This document shows, one piece after another, positions 25,849 through 34,617 of a DNA stretch of 59,232 bases; the stretch's first letter is position 1, and each line of letters begins with the position of its first letter. The DNA is from an uncultured Lachnospiraceae bacterium (GTDB taxonomy: Bacteria > Bacillota > Clostridia > Lachnospirales > Lachnospiraceae). Position numbers and translations under genes: made by a program. The stretch spans positions 1-59,232 of the forward strand of contig CATJBQ010000070.1 of the NCBI GenBank assembly GCA_949738465.1, read 5' to 3'. The notes under the pieces were generated by a model that was given only the letters and a program-made list of their open reading frames with translations, was not told the origin of the DNA and searched no databases.

Positions 25849-26313
25849 TCAGCAGCCTCCTTCCTGTAATTCCAGTTCAAAGGTGCAGATGGCGGCAGTC
25901 TTTCCCGCTCCCGCTCCGCTTCCCGGTTCCGGCGGGTTCTTCACCCACTCCTCGTCCCAGGGCATATAGCCGTACTGGGCCAGGATGGACTGCTGCAGGC
26001 CGATGGTATGCTTCCCCGGCTTCAGGCCCCCCTCCTTGGCCACATGGACAAATCCCTCGTCGTCGTAGTTCCAGTGCTCCCAGACACAGGTCTTGATCTC
26101 CTCAAAATCCCTGGGCGCCTTACCGTTGATCTCAAACTTCTGCAGGCTTTTGGGGTACTCTGTACCGTCGCAATTAATATAATAGCCGTTATGCAGGGAC
26201 AGGAAGCATCCCCGGTAATCGGCAATGCGCACCGCGAACTTAAAGCCCACGGCCTTGCCGTTCTCATACACGTTGGACAGACTGTCCTTGCGGATTAAAA
26301 ACTGGTCAAACAA
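25849..26313 (-). CDS. C-glycoside deglycosidase beta subunit-like protein (DUF6379 type)
   Basis: 154 residues, beta-rich, no signal peptide. Features are FKFAVRIADYRGCFLSLHNG, a region like INGKAPRDFEEI and KPGKHTIGLQQSILAQYGYMPWDEEW near the end. Size, sequence style and position match the small beta subunit that caps the TIM-barrel partner in C-glycoside deglycosidases. The start is TTG 26313, seven bases after GGAGG. It lies between the permease gene and the alpha-like gene. The family number is from memory. The C-terminus has a Gly/Ala-rich linker before the last strand. Confidence 0.72.
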   Translation of the reverse strand: MFDQFLIRKDSLSNVYENGKAVGFKFAVRIADYRGCFLSLHNGYYINCDGTEYPKSLQKFEINGKAPRDFEEIKTCVWEHWNYDDEGFVHVAKEGGLKPGKHTIGLQQSILAQYGYMPWDEEWVKNPPEPGSGAGAGKTAAICTFELELQEGGC

Positions 26314-26326
26314 TAGAATCCCTCCT

Positions 26327-27235
26327 TTATTCTTTTACGCCTCCCAGAGAAATACCGGCGATAAACGCCTTCTGGAAGAAGGGGTACAGGATCATGATGG
26401 GGATTACGCCCACCACCGCGATGGCCATACGGATACTGATCCCCGGCATCTTTGCCGCGGCCGCCGCGGCATCCGCCGTGTTGGCCATACTCGATAAGGC
26501 ATTAATATTGTCAATAATACTCTTTAGGAACTGCTGCAGCGAAAACATATTGCTGTCGCTGATATAGTACAATCCATTGGTCCAGTCGTTCCAGTATCCT
26601 AAGCCTACCATCAGGCCAATGGTGGCTAAGATCGGCAGCGACAGGGGCAGCACAATCTTAAAGTAGATAAACAGCTCTCCCGCTCCGTCGATTTTTGCCG
26701 CTTCAATCAGCGCCGGGTGGATATTAGATGCAAAATTATTTTTATACAGGATAATGAAAAATCCGTTAAACACCAGGGTGGGAATCAATAACGCCCACAG
26801 GGTATTCTTCATATGGAAGGTCTGGGTGTACATGATGTAGGAGGGTACCACACCGCCGTTAAACAGCATGGTAAAAAACACCATAAAGGTCAGTACTTTC
26901 CCTCTCTTATAGTCCTTCCGAGACAGAACCCAGCCCAGCATCGGCCCGATCAGAAGGCTTAAAGTTGTTCCCACAATGGTCACCAGAAAGGTAATCCCGT
27001 AAGCACGCCACACCTTGGCTCCATTGGATTTGAACAGGTACTCATAAGCATAGGCCGAAAACTTTTTCGGGAAGAAATTGTAACCGGACTGTGCCAGTGT
27101 CGCTTCTTCCGTAAAGGAGGAGGACAGCAGCATCAAAAACGGCAGGATCGCGCACAATGCGAACACCACCAGGATCAGGACCAGGATTGTCTGGTATGCC
27201 CTATCGCTTCTTGTCTTTACACTTGAATCATCCAT
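26327..27235 (-). CDS. Carbohydrate ABC transporter permease (YtcP/LplC type)
   Basis: 302 residues, six membrane helices. The cytoplasmic EAA loop reads EAAKIDGAGELFIYFKIVLPLSLP, where the ATPase docks. This is the MalG-like partner of the LplB-type permease upstream. ATG 27235 follows GGAGG by eight bases. An Ala-rich stretch (TADAAAAAAK) lies in a periplasm-side loop before the last helix. No ATPase gene is present; such sugar importers often share one housekeeping MsmK-type ATPase encoded elsewhere. Confidence 0.9.
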   Translation of the reverse strand: MDDSSVKTRSDRAYQTILVLILVVFALCAILPFLMLLSSSFTEEATLAQSGYNFFPKKFSAYAYEYLFKSNGAKVWRAYGITFLVTIVGTTLSLLIGPMLGWVLSRKDYKRGKVLTFMVFFTMLFNGGVVPSYIMYTQTFHMKNTLWALLIPTLVFNGFFIILYKNNFASNIHPALIEAAKIDGAGELFIYFKIVLPLSLPILATIGLMVGLGYWNDWTNGLYYISDSNMFSLQQFLKSIIDNINALSSMANTADAAAAAAKMPGISIRMAIAVVGVIPIMILYPFFQKAFIAGISLGGVKE

Positions 27236-27251
27236 CTTAATTTCCTCCCTT

Positions 27252-28622
27252 CTAGAATAATGCGCTCTCTTTGTCCCTGCGCCGTACGATCATGTTCACC
27301 GCCATGACAAGAATAAAGCCGATGATCGCCTGGTAGGTACAGGCCGCCGACGAGGTTGAGATATTGTTTAATGTCATCAGGCAGCGGTACACATAGGTAT
27401 CGATGGTATCCGTCACCGGATACAGCGCCCCGGAATCCCTGGTTACCTGGTAGAACAAACCGAAATCGGAGTACATGATACGTCCTACGTTCAGCATGAA
27501 CAGGGTAATCACAGTAGGCTTTAAGAGGGGCAGCGTCACGTAACGGATCTGCCTCCATTTATTACAGCCGTCCACACGGGCCGCCTCATAAAGGCTCCTG
27601 TCAATTCCCACGATGGAGCTTAAGAAGATGATGGCATTGTAGCCCACCATTTTCCATATGTAGATAAAGATCAGTATGAAGGGCCAGTAGCTTTTCTCCG
27701 CATAAAAATTAATATCCGTTCCCAGAAGGTGGTTGACAAAACCGGTATCGTTGCTGAAAAAGCCATATACGATATAAGCTACAATTACGTAAGAAATCAA
27801 CTGCGGCAGCAGGATGCTGGTCTGGAAAAACTTCTGCAGCGCCTTGCTGAAAATGTCTGCTAAACAGATTCCTACCAATACGCCTACAATGGTTCCCAGG
27901 ATAATAAAGGCTGCATTGTACAGTATCGTATTCCTTGTGATCCGGAAAGCATCGCTGTTGAAAAAGCTCCCGCTGAAGGAGAACAACTGTTTGAAATTTT
28001 CAAGGCCATTCCAGGGGCTGCCCCAGATCCCTACGCTGTAATCAATCTTCTTAAAAGCGATCACAATACCGAACATGGGAATATAATTGTTGATGATAAA
28101 ATACAACATACCTGGAACCACCATGAAATCCAGGGTGCTTAAAACCTTGGCCTTCCACAGCTTATAAAGCGCCCATACCATCAGTGCCAGACAGGCAATG
28201 AGACAGATCAGACTGCCGTAAGTAACCTTCACGTTCTTTGCGGCGCTCAGCTTGTTCCCTGCGGAAGTAGCCAGGTAAATATTGACCACCAGCCCTACAA
28301 TGGAGGCAATAGCCGCGATCCCGTAGGACAGGTTCGGCCCCTTGGCATAATCTAAGAATACCGCCGCCAGCATAGCCACGGTGGCCACAGCCAGGAGGAT
28401 CATGGGGAAGCTTGGGCTTAACACTACCTTGCCGCCGCAGACCGTTTTCCCGGTGATGAGGCTCAAGGCGCTTAAGGTATACCCTTTGCTCCTATAGGTA
28501 TAGCTGATATAGGGCAGGAATATGGTCACCAGCATTACAACAAAACCTGCCAGCAATTCCAGATGGATCCGGGGCTTCACGTTCTCTACGACCGCCGGAG
28601 CCTGTTTTTTCTTACCTTTCAT
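27252..28622 (-). CDS. Carbohydrate ABC transporter permease (LplB type) with extra N-terminal membrane domain
   Basis: 456 residues, about 150 longer than LplB-type permeases. Residues 1-150 contain roughly four additional hydrophobic segments (starting LELLAGFVVMLVTIFLPY, then MILLAVATVAMLAAVFLDY, IAAIASIVGLVVNIYLA, LICLIACLALMVWALY). The canonical domain follows from about residue 160 (STLDFMVVPGMLYFIINNYIPMFGIVIAFKKID), with the EAA loop YEAARVDGCNKWRQIRYVTLPLL. ATG 28622 follows GAGGAGAG. A likely leaky terminator lies between this gene and the solute-binding protein upstream. Confidence 0.85.
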   Translation of the reverse strand: MKGKKKQAPAVVENVKPRIHLELLAGFVVMLVTIFLPYISYTYRSKGYTLSALSLITGKTVCGGKVVLSPSFPMILLAVATVAMLAAVFLDYAKGPNLSYGIAAIASIVGLVVNIYLATSAGNKLSAAKNVKVTYGSLICLIACLALMVWALYKLWKAKVLSTLDFMVVPGMLYFIINNYIPMFGIVIAFKKIDYSVGIWGSPWNGLENFKQLFSFSGSFFNSDAFRITRNTILYNAAFIILGTIVGVLVGICLADIFSKALQKFFQTSILLPQLISYVIVAYIVYGFFSNDTGFVNHLLGTDINFYAEKSYWPFILIFIYIWKMVGYNAIIFLSSIVGIDRSLYEAARVDGCNKWRQIRYVTLPLLKPTVITLFMLNVGRIMYSDFGLFYQVTRDSGALYPVTDTIDTYVYRCLMTLNNISTSSAACTYQAIIGFILVMAVNMIVRRRDKESALF

Positions 28623-28672
28623 GCTCTTCTCTCCTCTAATGAAGTCTTCTATCAATCTGCCTTAGAATGATA

Positions 28673-28714
28673 GAAAAAGCCCGCTCCCCGAATCGGATGG
28701 TCAGGGACGCGGGC
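28673..28714 (-). terminator. Intra-operon attenuating terminator
   Basis: On the minus strand, GCCCGC...CCC and GGG..GCGGGC form a stem followed by TTTTTCT, between the solute-binding protein stop and the permease start. It would lower expression of permeases and enzymes relative to the binding proteins. Confidence 0.7.
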
Positions 28715-28765
28715 ACTTCTACAAACTTATGGTTACAATTTTAACAATGTTGCAGATTCTCTCTC

Positions 28766-30391
28766 CTACTGCTGCGCCAGCCATTCATCCAACTGGGTCT
28801 GATATTCAGCAATAATTTCATTGATTCCGGCTCCTTCCAGAGCTGCGATGAATTCATCGTACTTAGCGGCAGTATCGGCGCCATAAACACCGGCCGACAA
28901 CATGGGCTTATACTCATTCATTACGTTCTGGCAGGCCGTTACCTGGCTGGCTACCTTCGTATCATCAATGGAGAAACCGATGTACTTAGAAGCATCCACT
29001 TCTTTATTCTTAGCAGCCTGCTGCTCTCTCAGCCCTGCATCCTCCCAGGGAGTGATGGTCAGGATATCTCCATACAGGAAGTCGTTCATATGATACCCTA
29101 CGGTCTCGGTGGTAACGCCCTCCGGATAAACTGCCGCGCCATCCTCATTCTTTTCCCAGTCGGTTCCTTCTACGCCCCATGCAAGGGTGTCATGGACTTC
29201 ATTCTGGCTGTACAGAAGGTTGATAAATTTCACTGCTGCTTCCGGCTCCTTTGCGGTTACCGGTACGGCATAACCAAACTTGGTGTAGGAAGCGCCAGCG
29301 GTCTTAACCATAGCACCGGTAAACTTCACAGCAACCTCGCTGCCGATGGAAGCCTTCAGCTTTCCTTCATAACCAAACTCCTGCGCATTTACCTGACAGA
29401 TTCCAACGCCGTTCTTGATCATGGCATCCGCATACTCGTCGGTAGTGGAAGCATCCTTGTAGATCAGACCCTTAGTATACCAGTCTCCGGCACGTACCAG
29501 GGAAGCCTTATAATCCTCGTTCATAAAATAGCACTTTACGGTATCATCTGCCGGATCAACATAGACCTGCTGATGACTGTCGCCTACAACGTCTACCCAG
29601 TAAGCCTCATCCAGCTTGTCGGAGCCGCTGATATAGGGCTGCGGAGAAATACAGGAACCCTCGGCATCGGAATTGATCAAGCCAGGATGTCCGGCTTCTT
29701 TTGCTGCGGTAAGAATCTCTTCCAGCTCCGTCCAGGTGGTCATGTTCTCAAACTTCTCCAGCATGCCCAGCTCATCCAGCACATCCTTCTTCATAACGAT
29801 GGCTTCCCCGCCGTAATGACACAGGTTACCGCCTACGCCGTAGATCCCGCCATCCTTGGAAGTAGCCGCTATGCCTTCTTCACCCAGCACAGCCTTGATG
29901 TCGGCGCCATAGGCATCCAGATACTCAGAAATATCCATCAGCTGATTCTGGGACATGAAGGATGAAAATCCTGCTGCCGGAACCGGTGTGAACATGATCG
30001 CGTCCAACTGTTCCCCAGACTGGATCATCATTGGGATTTGGGTGGCATATGTATTGGCATCATACCATTGGAAGTCTGCAGTTACGTTGATCATCTCTTT
30101 CATCTTCTCGTTCACTGCCGCTTCAATCCGATCCTGCTGGGACGTATCAACCGGGAAAAAGCTCAAAAGACCTACCACGATCTCCGCGGTCTCGCCGTCA
30201 TCTTCCGGAGCCTCGTTCTGCTCATCGCCGCCCTGCTCGTCATCGCCCTGGGTCTCGTCACCCGCATTGGCATCTTCATTCTGGTTGGTATCGCCAGTGC
30301 TGCTGGGAGCATCTTCTTCTGAGCCGCAGCCTGCGAACAGAGTTGCTGTCATGGCAGCCGCCAGAAGCATTGATAAAGCTTTCTTTTTCAT
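28766..30391 (-). CDS. Extracellular solute-binding lipoprotein of a sugar ABC importer (copy 2)
   Basis: 541 residues. A lipoprotein signal peptide ends in the lipobox LFAGC, followed by a long Asp/Glu/Gly/Asn-rich linker (residues about 24-70) and a family-1-type binding domain. The stretch ANTYATQIPMMIQSGEQLD is shared almost exactly with the other binding protein at 30614. ATG 30391 follows AAGGAGG. The domain carries the expected Trp/Tyr-rich sugar-site sequence. It is followed by an attenuating terminator. Captures the operon's substrate at the cell surface. Confidence 0.9.
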   Translation of the reverse strand: MKKKALSMLLAAAMTATLFAGCGSEEDAPSSTGDTNQNEDANAGDETQGDDEQGGDEQNEAPEDDGETAEIVVGLLSFFPVDTSQQDRIEAAVNEKMKEMINVTADFQWYDANTYATQIPMMIQSGEQLDAIMFTPVPAAGFSSFMSQNQLMDISEYLDAYGADIKAVLGEEGIAATSKDGGIYGVGGNLCHYGGEAIVMKKDVLDELGMLEKFENMTTWTELEEILTAAKEAGHPGLINSDAEGSCISPQPYISGSDKLDEAYWVDVVGDSHQQVYVDPADDTVKCYFMNEDYKASLVRAGDWYTKGLIYKDASTTDEYADAMIKNGVGICQVNAQEFGYEGKLKASIGSEVAVKFTGAMVKTAGASYTKFGYAVPVTAKEPEAAVKFINLLYSQNEVHDTLAWGVEGTDWEKNEDGAAVYPEGVTTETVGYHMNDFLYGDILTITPWEDAGLREQQAAKNKEVDASKYIGFSIDDTKVASQVTACQNVMNEYKPMLSAGVYGADTAAKYDEFIAALEGAGINEIIAEYQTQLDEWLAQQ

Positions 30392-30613
30392 GTAACAACC
30401 TCCTTATGTTTTATGAGGTTATTATACGTCAAGTTGTACACATATTCATTCCTTTTCATATCTCTTTTGTGTACTTTTTTACTCTGATTTTATCTTTTTT
30501 CGTCAAAGCTTTGGCGCATCTTATTTTTTCTTAATAATTTTTATAGATTATTAAGATTCTCCGGATTTCCTAATGCATTTTTATCCAGTAAATGCTTATT
30601 TTCATACCGCAGT
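30392..30613 (-). other. Gap between the two solute-binding protein genes
   Basis: 222 AT-rich bases. An AT-only inverted repeat (CTTAATAAT/ATTATTAAG, 30530-30555) and a minus-strand TATAAT (30426-30421) without a convincing -35 are visible. A separate promoter or processing site for the downstream binding protein is possible. Confidence 0.35.
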
Positions 30614-32221
30614 CTATTCATTCCGAGCTGCCAGCCAGGCGTTTAGCTGCTCCTGATACGCTGCAACGATCTTGTCAATCCCGGCTGCCTCAAGGGCGGC
30701 TGTAAATTCCGGATAGATGGTATCATAATCCACAGACCCGGAGGCCAGCCCTTTCTTGTACTGCTCCCCGACGTTGAAGCATGCTGTAATTTCATTCTGG
30801 ACCTCTGTCTGATCAAAGGCGAATCCCAGATACTTGGAAATCGGGGAATTTTCCAGGCTTTCCTGCTGCTTCTGACGGATGTCTGCGCCGTCGCCTGCCC
30901 AGGGAATGGTGATAAACTGGTTCCCGTTGAGGAAATCGGCGGTATGGTAAGCAACGGTATCAGCAGTCACGCCTTCCGGATAATCTGCCGTCCCCTCCTC
31001 CGTACGTACCCAGTCTCTGCCCTCTACGCCCCAGGCCATGGTGCTCACCACCTGCTCATCCGTATACAGCAGGTTCAGGAATTTCACCGCCGCTTCCGGT
31101 TCCTTCGCTGTTACCGGCACACAGAAACCAAATTTTGTTACGGTTCCAGTGGTAATCTGGTTATCTGTTACCTTTGTAATTACAAGTTCCTTGCCGATGG
31201 CTGTCTGTTTCAGCGTCTCCACACCCAGCTCGCCATTTTCAGCGACTGCAAAGAACACATCATTTTTCACCATGTTGTCTCCCATTTCTTCATTGGTAGC
31301 GGAATCCTTGTAGATCAGTCCTTTCTGATACCAGTCGCGTGCCCTCTTCATCATCTGCTGATATTCATCGGTCATATAATAACACTGTACCGTGTCCGTA
31401 TCCGGATCCACACTAATCAGGCCAAAGGTATCGCCCAACGTGTCAAAGCCGCTGTTTTTAGCGAAGCTGTCGTCTCCAAGGAAATAGGGGGAGGCACTGA
31501 TCACGGTTCCCTGTCCGTCACAGTTTCCAATAGGGGAAAGCTCTGTCTTGGCTGCCACCTCGGTGAGAATTTCTTCAAATTCTGTCCAGGTAGTCATATT
31601 CTGTGCTTTTTCAGTCAGGTTCAGCTCATCCAGGATATCCTTACGCATAATAATATAGTAGGAACCACTCAGATCACGGTAATCGCTGACCCCATAAATT
31701 CCTTCCGGCGTGCTGGTACCACCCACAAGTTCCCCCAGCATCGTCAGAATATCCGGCGCATACTGCTCCAAAAGGCCGCCAATCTCCATCAACTGTCCCT
31801 GGTTTTTAAAAGAAGTATAGCCAGCTCCCGGCACAGGCGTATACATGATCAGGTCCAACTGCTCACCGCCCTGGATCATCATGGGAATCTGGGTGGCATA
31901 GGTGTTTGGGTCATAAAACTGGAGATCGACGTGGGTATGGATCTTCTCCTCCGTGATGGCGTTGATTGCCTCCTCCACCGCATCGGTCTGGCTGCTGTCC
32001 AGTACAGTCATTGCCATCCAGCCAACGGTGATCTCAGCCATTTCCTCGTCGCCTTCTTCCGGCTGGCCATCCTGCTGGTCGCTCCCGGTCCCGTTGCCGG
32101 CGCCTTCTTCCTTCTGGATATCCGTGCTGGGAGCAGCGCTCCCCTCCTCGGAACCACATCCCGATAACAGAGCCGCCGCCATGCCTGCTGTAAGAAGCAG
32201 GGAAATCAGTTTCTTTTTCAT
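30614..32221 (-). CDS. Extracellular solute-binding lipoprotein of a sugar ABC importer (copy 1)
   Basis: 535 residues with lipobox LLSGC and an acidic linker. It is clearly paralogous to the next gene (PNTYATQIPMMIQGGEQLDL, GYTSFKNQGQLMEIG, PVTAKEPEAAVKFLNLLYT), so the pair arose by tandem duplication. Divergence is greatest in the linker and central region, suggesting different ligands for one permease pair. ATG 32221 follows ATAGGAGG. A hairpin lies in the leader (32249-32276). Confidence 0.9.
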   Translation of the reverse strand: MKKKLISLLLTAGMAAALLSGCGSEEGSAAPSTDIQKEEGAGNGTGSDQQDGQPEEGDEEMAEITVGWMAMTVLDSSQTDAVEEAINAITEEKIHTHVDLQFYDPNTYATQIPMMIQGGEQLDLIMYTPVPGAGYTSFKNQGQLMEIGGLLEQYAPDILTMLGELVGGTSTPEGIYGVSDYRDLSGSYYIIMRKDILDELNLTEKAQNMTTWTEFEEILTEVAAKTELSPIGNCDGQGTVISASPYFLGDDSFAKNSGFDTLGDTFGLISVDPDTDTVQCYYMTDEYQQMMKRARDWYQKGLIYKDSATNEEMGDNMVKNDVFFAVAENGELGVETLKQTAIGKELVITKVTDNQITTGTVTKFGFCVPVTAKEPEAAVKFLNLLYTDEQVVSTMAWGVEGRDWVRTEEGTADYPEGVTADTVAYHTADFLNGNQFITIPWAGDGADIRQKQQESLENSPISKYLGFAFDQTEVQNEITACFNVGEQYKKGLASGSVDYDTIYPEFTAALEAAGIDKIVAAYQEQLNAWLAARNE

Positions 32222-32248
32222 GAAAAATACCTCCTATATTTTTTGTCT

Positions 32249-32276
32249 GCCCGGAGCACATATACGTCCTCCGGGC
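32249..32276 (-). other. 8-bp hairpin in the leader of the first binding-protein gene
   Basis: GCCCGGAG / CTCCGGGC with a 12-base loop, 28 bases before the start codon. No T-run follows on either strand. A second small palindrome, CGGCATGTATGCCG, is at 32287-32300. Likely an RNA stability or processing structure. Confidence 0.4.
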
Positions 32277-32335
32277 GGTTGATCATCGGCATGTATGCCG
32301 TTGTATCTTGTTTTTAAATTTAAATTTAATTTATA

Positions 32336-33400
32336 TCAATCAAAGAAAATGGTCTCCCCGGTCTCTGCAGACTTGTAGATGGCCTCGATAACCCTGGTCA
32401 CCACTGCTGCCTGCTCCGGAAGCACTGCCGGGTCGCCGCCGGTCTTTATGGCGTCAATCCAGTGATTGATATCGTACTCATTCATATTCACCGGCTCCTC
32501 GATGTTGGTGATCTCGGTCTTAAGCTCACCCTCCACCATCTTCGTCACACGCACAGAGGCCTCAAAGGTGGGGCCTGCCATATCCACGCCTGCCTTGGTT
32601 CCGGCAATGGAGGCTACCACACCGGGAGCATCCTGGATCATATTGGTAATCCAGGCGGTCTCCATGTAGATCATCATACCGTTCTTCATGGTGATCATCG
32701 CCATAGCGGTATCTTCCACGTCAAAATTATCGGGATCCCAGGGGCCCAGGGAATTTCCTTCCGGATAATTCTTCATCTTATCAAAGGTGACGCCGCGGAC
32801 GCTGGCTACCTCATAGTTGCCTGCCAGCCACATGGGAAGGTCGATGGAGTGGGGGCCGCCGTCCATCAGTACGCCGCCGCCGTTTAACTCCTTGTTGGTG
32901 TATACGCCGTAGGCGGGAAGCCGTCTGGGGCGGAGCTGCTGGGATTTGATGTAGTAGATCTCACCAAGCTCGCCATTTTCCACCATTTCACGCATCTTCA
33001 AGGGCGCCGGATTGTATCTCCACTGCAGGCCGACAGTCAGCTTCTTTCCGGCTTCCTTTGCGGCTGCGATCATCTTCTGGGCATCCGCATAGGAGCAGGC
33101 CATGGGCTTTTCGCAGTGCACGTGCTTGCCGCCGGCAAGCGCAGCTAAGGTCATTTCGCAATGGAGGGGGTTGGGCGTGCAGATATGTATTACGTCAAGC
33201 TCCGGATTGCTGCACAGCTCCTTGTAATCGGTATGGATTGTGGCATCCAGGTTGAAGTCAGCCTTTGCCTTCTCCGCCTTTTCCCGCTCCACATCACACA
33301 GGGCCACAACCTCTACGTCATCCCGCTTCACCAATGCCGGGATATGCTTTGTCGTTGCGATCACACCGATACCAATTACGCCAATTTTTAAAGTCTTCAA
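32336..33400 (-). CDS. Gfo/Idh/MocA oxidoreductase of the glycoside operon (DgpA-like role)
   Basis: 354 residues. Rossmann motif GIGVIATTKHIPAL, CEKPMACSYADAQKMIAAA with the catalytic Lys, and GGGVLMDGGPHSIDLPMWL with Asp and His. In known C-glycoside pathways an enzyme of this family oxidises the glycoside at C3 of the sugar, which acidifies C2 and allows the TIM-barrel/beta pair to expel the aglycone. Position in the same operon as that pair supports this role. The start is TTG 33400 with GAGGA seven to eight bases upstream. It could instead act on a free hexose or inositol. Confidence 0.85.
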   Translation of the reverse strand: MKTLKIGVIGIGVIATTKHIPALVKRDDVEVVALCDVEREKAEKAKADFNLDATIHTDYKELCSNPELDVIHICTPNPLHCEMTLAALAGGKHVHCEKPMACSYADAQKMIAAAKEAGKKLTVGLQWRYNPAPLKMREMVENGELGEIYYIKSQQLRPRRLPAYGVYTNKELNGGGVLMDGGPHSIDLPMWLAGNYEVASVRGVTFDKMKNYPEGNSLGPWDPDNFDVEDTAMAMITMKNGMMIYMETAWITNMIQDAPGVVASIAGTKAGVDMAGPTFEASVRVTKMVEGELKTEITNIEEPVNMNEYDINHWIDAIKTGGDPAVLPEQAAVVTRVIEAIYKSAETGETIFFD

Positions 33401-33458
33401 TTTATTTTCCTCGCTTTCTAATTTATTTATTTATAATTTATTTTTTAACTGTAAACTT

Positions 33459-34247
33459 TTAATCTTCCCTGACTGCCTGTTCCAGTACTTCCTTACATCT
33501 GGCAACACTTTCTTCCTTATCCATAGTGGGCAGATACTCCAGCGCCACATAGCCCTTATATCCGCTCTCGGCAATGCTTTTAATTATATAATCATAATTT
33601 AATTCTCCATCAAAGATCTCGTGCCGGTCCGGGGCTCCTGCCACATGGATGTGTCCGATCTTATCCACGTTCTTTTTGATCACCGCCGTAACGTTTCCTT
33701 CCATGATCTGGTAGTGGAACACATCATACAACAGCTTCAGGTTCGGGCTGCCCACCTCCTCGATCATATCGAAGGGCTCTTTGGAATCGGTAAAATAGGA
33801 TCCAACAATGGGCTCTAAGATCAACGTCACGCCTGCCTGCTCAGCTATGGGCGCCAGCTTCTTTAAGCCTGCTACGATGTTTCTGTGACTTTCCTCCTGG
33901 TCGAAGCCTTCCATATTATTTGCCACGATAATGATGTTGGGGCACGCAAACTGCTTTGCCACTTCGATGGTTTCTTCCAGGCCCTTGACCGCTTTCCCAT
34001 GGGTGGCCGGGTCTGCCAGTGTCCCCCGGTCCTTGGCGCAGATAGCGGACATTTCAAGTCCCAGTTCCTGCTTCTTAGCCAGCAGCGCTTTCCAGTCTCT
34101 TCCGTCCCAGTCCCAGAACTCCACCGCCTTGAAGCCTGTCTTTTTTGCCAGATCCATGCCGTCCAGCAGCTTACCGGTGTCTGAGAATACGGGGCCGGTT
34201 GGGCCAATCTCCAGGTACAATAAATCGGTGCATAAACTATACTTCAT
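33459..34247 (-). CDS. Hydroxypyruvate isomerase/ketose 3-epimerase-like TIM barrel
   Basis: 262 residues, AP-endonuclease-2 barrel. LILEPIVGSYF, LLYDVFHYQIMEGNV, IGHIHVAGAPDRHE...GELNY and GYVALEYLP follow the Hyi/OtnI pattern with Glu, Asp/His, His and Glu at the metal site. ATG 34247 follows AAAGGAGGAAGACAAC. It is the first gene of the long operon. In this context it may isomerise the keto-sugar released after deglycosylation. The exact substrate cannot be read from sequence. Confidence 0.85.
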   Translation of the reverse strand: MKYSLCTDLLYLEIGPTGPVFSDTGKLLDGMDLAKKTGFKAVEFWDWDGRDWKALLAKKQELGLEMSAICAKDRGTLADPATHGKAVKGLEETIEVAKQFACPNIIIVANNMEGFDQEESHRNIVAGLKKLAPIAEQAGVTLILEPIVGSYFTDSKEPFDMIEEVGSPNLKLLYDVFHYQIMEGNVTAVIKKNVDKIGHIHVAGAPDRHEIFDGELNYDYIIKSIAESGYKGYVALEYLPTMDKEESVARCKEVLEQAVRED

Positions 34248-34295
34248 GTTGTCTTCCTCCTTTGAGAATTCGTTTTCGTGTCTGATTATGGCTAT

Positions 34296-34301
34296 ATTAT
34301 A
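34296..34301 (-). promoter_or_regulatory. -10 element of the glycoside operon
   Basis: TATAAT on the minus strand, about 49 bases before the first start codon, without a good -35. This suggests a regulator-dependent promoter. Confidence 0.5.
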
Positions 34302-34381
34302 ACGGGTCTTTTTTGGCCGTGCGCCCGGTCTCGCTGTACTTATTACCAGGAAGATGAAAAAAATTCATGTATGGAAGCTTT

Positions 34382-34399
34382 GGTTTCAAATTTGAAACC
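34382..34399. promoter_or_regulatory. Perfect 18-bp palindrome, candidate operator
   Basis: GGTTTCAAATTTGAAACC lies upstream of the glycoside operon and of the plus-strand small ORF. A related inverted pair TGAAA-G-TTTCA is at 34436-34446. The half-site GTTTCA/TGAAAC recurs. The RpiR regulator at 34981 is the obvious candidate binder. Confidence 0.6.
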
Positions 34400-34402
34400 T
34401 AT

Positions 34403-34431
34403 TTGTTTTTTCTGCTTTTGTATGCTATCCT
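34403..34431 (+). promoter_or_regulatory. Candidate promoter for the 41-residue ORF
   Basis: TTGTTT (34403-34408), 17 bases, TATCCT (34426-34431), placed between the palindrome and the TGAAAGTTTCA element, so a bound regulator would block it. Confidence 0.4.
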
Positions 34432-34472
34432 ATTATGAAAGTTTCAATAGGAAGTAAAAAAGGAGTGAGGAA

Positions 34473-34598
34473 ATGAACGCAAAAGAAGTTTTACTGGACA
34501 TGCTGAAAGGGAATAAGCCTCAGCGGCTGCTGAACGGTGGGGAGATTGATCCGATTATTTTCGATGAGATCGAGAAATTTAATAAAGAAAATTCCTGA
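34473..34598 (+). CDS. Small ORF, 41 residues, possible remnant of a uroporphyrinogen decarboxylase-like gene
   Basis: ATG 34473 follows AAAAAAGGAGTGAGGAA. It begins MNAKEVLLDMLKGNKPQRLL and continues NGGEIDPIIFDEIEKFNKENS before TGA. The opening resembles the N-terminus of URO-D-like corrinoid methyltransferases (KEVLL...LKG.KP.RL), so it may be a stump of such a gene, or an independent small protein. It has a good ribosome site and a plausible promoter, so expression is likely either way. Confidence 0.5.
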   Translation: MNAKEVLLDMLKGNKPQRLLNGGEIDPIIFDEIEKFNKENS

Positions 34599-34617
34599 AA
34601 TTTTAGAATCATTTTCA

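Noticed and set aside
30530-30555. Terminator between the two binding-protein genes
   Set aside because: The stem is AT-only and is followed by A, not T, in the direction of transcription.
30944-32167. 407-codon plus-strand open frame opposite a binding protein
   Set aside because: It mirrors the lipoprotein gene; the minus-strand reading has signal peptide, lipobox and a paralogue.
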